This document shows positions 57,416 through 64,000 of a stretch of 64,000 nucleotides of DNA, piece by piece; the first letter of the stretch is position 1, and each line of letters starts with the position of its first letter. Both the position numbers and the translations under genes were made by a program. The stretch comes from Variovorax jilinensis (lineage in GTDB: Bacteria > Pseudomonadota > Gammaproteobacteria > Burkholderiales > Burkholderiaceae_C): NCBI RefSeq assembly GCF_030316885.1, contig NZ_JASZYQ010000004.1, forward strand, positions 434,001 through 498,000, written 5' to 3'. The notes under the pieces are model-generated. The model did not search any database and had not been told where the DNA came from. It saw only the letters and a program-made list of their open reading frames with translations.

Positions 57416-57444
57416 TTGACCCGAATTTCGGGTTAATCTGTATA
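57416..57444 (+). promoter_or_regulatory. Candidate promoter of the hut transporter operon
   Basis: TTGACC (57416-57421) and TGTATA (57439-57444) are separated by 17 bases; the -10 lies inside HutC-like operator 2. The -35 overlaps a second palindrome, ACCCGAA-T-TTCGGGT (57419-57433). Both would allow repression by blocking polymerase. Confidence 0.45.
57419..57433. promoter_or_regulatory. Palindrome ACCCGAA-T-TTCGGGT overlapping the -35
   Basis: A perfect 7-bp inverted repeat with one central base, overlapping the -35 hexamer. Its binding protein is unknown. Confidence 0.45.
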
Positions 57445-57449
57445 TACAG
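57438..57449. promoter_or_regulatory. HutC-like operator 2 (CTGTATATACAG)
   Basis: A perfect palindrome very close to known HutC sites (TGTATATACA core). It overlaps the candidate -10 and lies about 95 bases before the transporter start. HutC is encoded 2.7 kb downstream in the same direction. Confidence 0.75.
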
Positions 57450-57544
57450 GTGCATGACGGTGGACAAAACTCGGCCGCAAGCTGGAAGGGCGCCTCGTTC
57501 GCGCGGGCCGGCGAGCCGAACAACTGAAACGCAACTGGAGAACC

Positions 57545-58513
57545 ATGATGGTCAACACGGTCGGAAAAATCGCCTCGCTGCTGGCGGCTGGCGCCTGTAT
57601 CGCAGGCATGGCGGCAAGCGCCCACGCGCAAGACACCAAGATCACGCTCGGCATGTCCGGCTGGACCGGCTTCGCGCCGCTCACGCTGGCCGACAAGGCA
57701 GGCATCTTCAAGAAGAACGGGCTCGAGGTCGACCTGCGCATGATTCCGCAGAAGGACCGCCACCTGGCCCTGGCCTCGGAAGCGATCCAGTGCGCCGCCA
57801 CCACGGTCGAGACCCACGTGGCCTGGAATGCCAACGGCGTGCCGATCGTGCAGATCTTCCAGATGGACAAGTCCTACGGCGCCGACGGCCTGGCCGTGCG
57901 CAACGACGTCAAGGGCTTCGCCGACCTCAAGGGCAAGTCGATCGGCGTCAGCGCCCCCGGCACCGCGCCGTACTTCGGCCTGGCCTGGATGCTCAACAAG
58001 AACGGCATGAGCATGAAGGACGTCAAGCTGGTCTCGCTCGAGCCGCAGCCCGCAGCGCAGGCCTTCGTGGCCGGCCAGAACGATGCGGCGATGACCTACG
58101 AGCCCTACCTCTCGACCGTGCGCAACAACCCCGCGGCCGGCAAGATCCTCGCGACCACGCTCGACTATCCGATGGTGATGGACACCGTCGGCTGCGCGCC
58201 GACCTGGCTCAAGGCCAACCCGAAGGCAGCGCAGGCGCTGGCCAATTCGTACTTCGAGGCGGTCGAGATGATCAAGAACGATCCCGCCAAGTCCAACGAG
58301 ATCATGGGTGCGGCCGTGAAGCAGACCGGCGAGCAGTTCGCGAAGTCGTCGGCCTTCCTGCGCTGGTCCGACAAGGCCGCCAACCAGAAGTTCTTCGCCA
58401 CCGAACTCGTGCCCTTCATGAAGGATGCGCAGGTGATCCTGCTCGAGTCGGGCGTGATCCGCAAGGCGCCGGACGACCTGGCCGTCACGTACGACACCAG
58501 CTTCGTCAAGTAA
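57545..58513 (+). CDS. ABC transporter substrate-binding protein (NMT1/THI5-, SsuA-like) of the hut locus
   Basis: The product is 322 residues with a signal peptide (MMVNTVGKIASLLAAGACIA, cleaved near AHA-Q). The mature protein begins TKITLGMSGWTGFAPLTLAD and matches the NMT1/THI5-like and SsuA group that binds sulfonates, pyrimidines or similar compounds. It is the first gene of the hut transporter and lies behind two HutC-like operators, so histidine, urocanate or a derivative is the inferred ligand. A second ATG at 57548 has better spacing to GGAG. Confidence 0.88.
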   Translation: MMVNTVGKIASLLAAGACIAGMAASAHAQDTKITLGMSGWTGFAPLTLADKAGIFKKNGLEVDLRMIPQKDRHLALASEAIQCAATTVETHVAWNANGVPIVQIFQMDKSYGADGLAVRNDVKGFADLKGKSIGVSAPGTAPYFGLAWMLNKNGMSMKDVKLVSLEPQPAAQAFVAGQNDAAMTYEPYLSTVRNNPAAGKILATTLDYPMVMDTVGCAPTWLKANPKAAQALANSYFEAVEMIKNDPAKSNEIMGAAVKQTGEQFAKSSAFLRWSDKAANQKFFATELVPFMKDAQVILLESGVIRKAPDDLAVTYDTSFVK

Positions 58514-58528
58514 GCGAAGACCACGACC

Positions 58529-59388
58529 ATGAGCGCGACGCCCATCATGAATTCCCGCGAACCCATGATCCCCGCCAGCGCGGCGGCCGCTCCGGCCCGC
58601 CGCCGGCGCCGGGCGCTGGCGCCGCTCGAGCCGGTGAGCCCGCGGGCGCGCTGGCTGCTGGGCGCCGGCTTCTTCGTCTTCTTCGTGGTGGTGTGGGGCG
58701 CTTTCACGCTGGGCGGCTTCGTGTCGCCGACCTTCCTGGCCAGCCCGGCCACGATGGTGCGCGAGGGTGTCATGCTGTTCACGCAGTACGACTTCCACCA
58801 CGACATCGGCATGACGGTGTGGCGGGTCTTCGGCGGCTTCGCGCTGGCCTCGATCATTGCCGTGCCGCTCGGCATCGCGATGGGCACCTGGAAGGCCGTC
58901 GAGGCCTTCTTCGAGCCCTTCGTCTCGTTCTGCCGCTACCTGCCGGCCTCGGCCTTCATTCCGCTGCTGATCCTCTGGGCCGGCATCGGCGAGGCGCAGA
59001 AGCTGCTCGTGATCTTCATCGGCGCCGTCTTCCAGATCACGCTGATGGTGACCATCACCGTCGGCAGCGCGCGCCGCGACCTGGTCGAGGCCGCCTACAC
59101 GCTCGGTGCCGACAGCCGCGGCATCATCGCGCGCGTGCTGATTCCGGGCGCCGCGCCGGGCATCGCAGAGGCACTGCGCCTGGTGCTCGGCTGGGCCTGG
59201 ACCTACGTCATCGTCGCCGAGCTGATCGGCTCGTCCTCGGGCATCGGCCACATGATCACCGACAGCCAGGCGCTGCTCAACACTGGCCAGATCATCTTCG
59301 GGATCATCGTCATCGGCGTGATCGGCCTGATCTCCGACTTCGCATTCAAGGCCCTGAACCGCCGCCTCTTCGCATGGAGCACGCTGTG

Positions 59389-59389
<1 letters not shown>
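58529..59389 (+). CDS. ABC transporter permease of the hut locus
   Basis: The product is 286 residues with about six membrane segments. The binding-protein-dependent permease signature (EAA loop) is RRDLVEAAYTLGADSRGIIA, followed by VLIPGAAPGIAEALRLVLGW. The N-terminus has a basic Arg-rich segment (PARRRRRALAPLEPV). It pairs with the binding protein and ATPase. Its stop overlaps the ATPase start by one base. It resembles SsuC/TauC-type permeases. Confidence 0.92.
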
Positions 59390-60168
<779 letters not shown>

Positions 60169-60187
60169 ACGCCACCGCCCTCATCAA

Positions 60188-61000
60188 ATGACTTCCGCCA
60201 CCGCCCGCAAGAGTGTCCCCGGCCGCCCGGCCGCACACCGCAGCAGCAGCAAGAGCGCTGCCGCGGCGGCGGGCGCGCCGGCGCTCGCGCTCTACGAGCA
60301 GGTCAAGGTCTTCATCAGCCACAAGATCCAGGACGGCTCCTGGCCGCCCGGCCACCGCCTGCCTTCGGAGAGCGAGCTGGTGGCGCAGTTCGGCATCGCG
60401 CGCATGACCGTCAACCGGGCGCTGCGCGAGCTGGTCGAGCAGGGGCGCATCGTGCGCATGGCCGGCGTCGGCAGCTTCGTCGCCGAGGACAAGCCGCAGT
60501 CGACGCTGCTGCAGATCGCCAACATCGCGAGCGAGATCCGCGCCCGCGGGCACGACTACCGCTGCGAATTCCTGGTCGCCGAGCGCGTCGCGGCGGCACC
60601 CGAGATCGCGGTCTGGCTCGACCTGCGGCCCGGCGAATCGGTGTTCCACGCCGTCTGCCTGCACCTCGAGAACGAGGTGCCCGTGCAGTTCGAGGACCGC
60701 TACGTCAATCCGCGCGTGGTGCCCGATTTTCTCGAGCAGGATTTCGCGCGGCTGCCGCCGAGCGAATACCTGGTGCGCAACGTGCCGTTCGACCAGATCG
60801 AACACGTGGTCGACGCGGTGCTGCCGACCGCCGAGCAGGCCGAGCGCCTCGCCATGCCGGTGAGCGAACCCTGCCTGCTGCTCACCCGCCGCACCTGGAC
60901 CCGCGGCGTGCCCGTGACCGTGGTGCGCTGCCTGCATCCGTCCTCGCGCTACCGGCTGGGCAGCCGGTTCCGATCGGACGGCAACCCCACCTTCGGCTGA
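60188..61000 (+). CDS. hutC: GntR/HutC-family histidine-utilisation repressor
   Basis: The product is 270 residues. The winged helix-turn-helix is at about residues 35-105 ([40 protein letters not shown]). The C-terminal UTRA domain ([54 protein letters not shown]) binds urocanate in HutC. It has an unusual N-terminal Ala/Ser-rich extension ([14 protein letters not shown]). It lies between the transporter genes and hutH, with HutC-like sites before both. Confidence 0.94.
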   Translation: MTSATARKSVPGRPAAHRSSSKSAAAAAGAPALALYEQVKVFISHKIQDGSWPPGHRLPSESELVAQFGIARMTVNRALRELVEQGRIVRMAGVGSFVAEDKPQSTLLQIANIASEIRARGHDYRCEFLVAERVAAAPEIAVWLDLRPGESVFHAVCLHLENEVPVQFEDRYVNPRVVPDFLEQDFARLPPSEYLVRNVPFDQIEHVVDAVLPTAEQAERLAMPVSEPCLLLTRRTWTRGVPVTVVRCLHPSSRYRLGSRFRSDGNPTFG

Positions 61001-61042
61001 TGGCCGCGAGAAGACCCGGTTCACGGTTTCGCGCGGCACTAC

Positions 61043-61054
61043 TTGTATAGACAG
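61043..61054. promoter_or_regulatory. HutC-like operator 3 (TTGTATAGACAG) before hutH
   Basis: A near-palindrome with the TGTATAGACA core lies only 8 bases before the hutH ATG. It would let HutC control hutH separately from the transporter. The TATAGA inside may serve as part of a -10. Confidence 0.65.
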
Positions 61055-61062
61055 GATCTCCC

Positions 61063-62616
61063 ATGACACATCCCTCCCAACCCACCGCCGAACGCCTCGT
61101 GCTCACGCCCGGCGCCGTCGACCTTGCCGCGCTGCGCCGCGTGCATGCGGGCGGCGTGCAGCTGGCGCTGGACGACGCAGCCCGTGCGGGCCTGGTCGCG
61201 GCCCAGGAGACGGTGCGCCGGATCGTCGAAGGCGGTGCCGTCGTCTACGGCATCAACACCGGCTTCGGCAAGCTGGCCCAGACCATCATTCCCAAGGAGC
61301 GGCTGGCCGAGCTGCAGCGCAACCTGGTGCTCTCGCACAGCGCCGGCACCGGCGATCCGTTGCCGGCCGGCGTGGTCCGGCTGGTGCTCGCGACCAAGGC
61401 CGTGAGCCTTGCGCGCGGCCATTCGGGCGTGCGGCCCGAACTGGTCGACGCGCTGCTCGCGCTGTCGAACGCGGGCCTGCTGCCGCGCATTCCTTCCAAG
61501 GGCTCGGTCGGCGCCTCGGGCGACCTGGCGCCACTCGCCCACCTGGCCTGCGTGCTGATCGGCGAGGGCGAGGTCACGACGCCCGATGGCGAGGTCGTCA
61601 CGGGCACCGACGCGCTGGCCCGCATCGGCCTCGCACCCTTCGTGCTCGGGCCGAAGGAGGGCCTGGCACTGCTCAACGGCACGCAGGTGTCGACCGCGCT
61701 CGCGCTGGCCGGCCTGTTCGGCGCCGAGGACGTGCTGGCCGCGGGGCTGGTGGCGGGTGCCCTGTCGCTCGAGGCGATCCAGGGCTCGGTCAAGCCTTTC
61801 GACGCGCGCATCCATGCGGCGCGCGGGCAGGCCGGGCAGATCGCGGTGGCCGGCGCGGTGCGTGCGCTGCTCGACGGCAGCCGCATCGTCGACTCGCATG
61901 TCGACTGCGGCCGCGTGCAGGACCCCTATTCGATCCGCTGCGTGCCGCAGGTGATGGGCGCCTGCCTCGACAACCTCGCCCATGCCGCGCGGGTGCTGCG
62001 CATCGAGGCCAATGCGGCCTCGGACAACCCGCTGGTCTTCGACAACGGCGACGTGATCTCGGGCGGCAACTTCCACGCCGAGCCCGTGGCCTTCGCGGCC
62101 GACATCATCGCGCTCGCGGTGGCCGAGATCGGCGCCATCTCCGAGCGCCGCATGGCGCTGCTGCTGGACAGCGGACTGTCGGGCCTGCCGCCGTTCCTGG
62201 TGCGCGACGGCGGCGTCAATTCGGGCTTCATGATCGCGCAGGTCACGGCCGCGGCGCTGGCGTCGGAGAACAAGTCGCTGGCCCATCCGGCCAGCGTCGA
62301 CAGCCTGCCGACCTCGGCCAACCAGGAAGACCACGTGTCGATGGCCACCTTCGCCGGACGGCGCCTGGCCGAGATGGTCGACAACACGGCGGTCGTGGTC
62401 GGCATCGAGGCGATGGCGGCGGCGCAGGGCATCGAGCTCAAGCGCGGCCCGAAGAGCTCGCCGCTGCTGGAAGTCGAGTTCGCGGCCATCCGCGAGCGCG
62501 TCGACTTCATCGACCAGGACCGCTTCCTCGCGCCCTCGATCGAGGCCATGCGCCTGTGGGCGCGGCAGGGCCGCTGGCCCGAGGCCGTGCAGGCGATCCT
62601 GCCGAGCCGCGCCTGA
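61063..62616 (+). CDS. hutH: Histidine ammonia-lyase
   Basis: The product is 517 residues. The MIO prosthetic group forms from Ala151-Ser152-Gly153 in [15 protein letters not shown]. Family features: [13 protein letters not shown] and [14 protein letters not shown], with NQEDHVSMA near the C-terminus. It deaminates histidine to urocanate and ammonia in the cytoplasm. It is the first catabolic gene after hutC and is followed by hutU after 35 bp. Confidence 0.96.
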   Translation: MTHPSQPTAERLVLTPGAVDLAALRRVHAGGVQLALDDAARAGLVAAQETVRRIVEGGAVVYGINTGFGKLAQTIIPKERLAELQRNLVLSHSAGTGDPLPAGVVRLVLATKAVSLARGHSGVRPELVDALLALSNAGLLPRIPSKGSVGASGDLAPLAHLACVLIGEGEVTTPDGEVVTGTDALARIGLAPFVLGPKEGLALLNGTQVSTALALAGLFGAEDVLAAGLVAGALSLEAIQGSVKPFDARIHAARGQAGQIAVAGAVRALLDGSRIVDSHVDCGRVQDPYSIRCVPQVMGACLDNLAHAARVLRIEANAASDNPLVFDNGDVISGGNFHAEPVAFAADIIALAVAEIGAISERRMALLLDSGLSGLPPFLVRDGGVNSGFMIAQVTAAALASENKSLAHPASVDSLPTSANQEDHVSMATFAGRRLAEMVDNTAVVVGIEAMAAAQGIELKRGPKSSPLLEVEFAAIRERVDFIDQDRFLAPSIEAMRLWARQGRWPEAVQAILPSRA

Positions 62617-62651
62617 TCCTCGCCACACACCTCATTCCAAGGAGCCCTGCC

Positions 62652-64000
<1,349 letters not shown>

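Overview
The window is about 64 kb of GC-rich, densely coded bacterial chromosome. It most resembles a betaproteobacterium of the Comamonadaceae, with Variovorax as the best guess. The reasons are family-level: the aerobic benzoyl-CoA (box) pathway with a BoxR-type regulator, many LysR regulators beside CaiB and acyl-CoA dehydrogenase genes, a fused SpmA/SpmB-like membrane protein, and GC-rich palindromic repeats of a Comamonadaceae kind. There is no phage, plasmid, IS element, CRISPR array, rRNA or recognisable tRNA gene. The first gene (AsmA-like) and the last (hutU) run off the window edges.

Layout. 1-4.5 kb: envelope and small stress-type genes (AsmA-like end, small membrane protein, OmpW, a DUF4136 lipoprotein, a small secreted protein, a YghU-like GST). 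4.5-9.3 kb: a five-gene LIV-type ABC importer on the minus strand. 9.3-18.4 kb: an aromatic-degradation island with alpha/beta hydrolase, benzoate-CoA ligase and a DUF4863 cupin on the minus strand, divergent from boxR, then boxC, boxB, boxA and a MaoC gene on the plus strand. 18-30 kb: MscS channel, a pentad-repeat protein, acetoacetyl-CoA ligase with a YbaY-like lipoprotein, a MerR-MFS pair, 8-oxoguanine deaminase beside a CynX/NimT-type MFS, and small proteins. 30-35 kb: LysR divergent from glutaryl-CoA dehydrogenase, a CoA-transferase and a trehalase. 35-47 kb: LysR genes, glutaminase with EamA, flavin reductase, SpmAB fusion, metallophosphoesterase, GTP-dependent PEP carboxykinase, threonine ammonia-lyase. 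47-57 kb: tandem AAA+ ATPase, S41 peptidase lipoprotein, RecQ, and a second acyl-CoA dehydrogenase/CoA-transferase/LysR module. 57-64 kb: a hut (histidine utilisation) locus with its own ABC importer, hutC, hutH and hutU.

How the genes work together. The aromatic island should activate benzoate to benzoyl-CoA (ligase), epoxidise it (BoxAB) and open the ring (BoxC). No BoxD aldehyde dehydrogenase is in the window, so that step must be encoded elsewhere. A perfect palindrome overlaps the -10 of the boxC promoter, and TGCA boxes also lie between boxR and the ligase operon, as expected for BoxR/BzdR control by benzoyl-CoA. The hut locus carries three HutC-like operators, two before the transporter and one before hutH.

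The least ordinary features are: (1) a palindromic repeat family present between liv genes and also inserted in frame in recQ; at two liv junctions short ORFs bridge the gap almost perfectly from one stop codon to the next start; (2) a 22-unit compound hexanucleotide array just upstream of a palindrome-rich hut promoter region; (3) a lone 773-residue tandem AAA+ ATPase; (4) a 109-residue protein built of about ten hydrophobic five-residue repeats; (5) a box cluster carrying a DUF4863 cupin and a MaoC gene. I see no clear new defence or mobile system.
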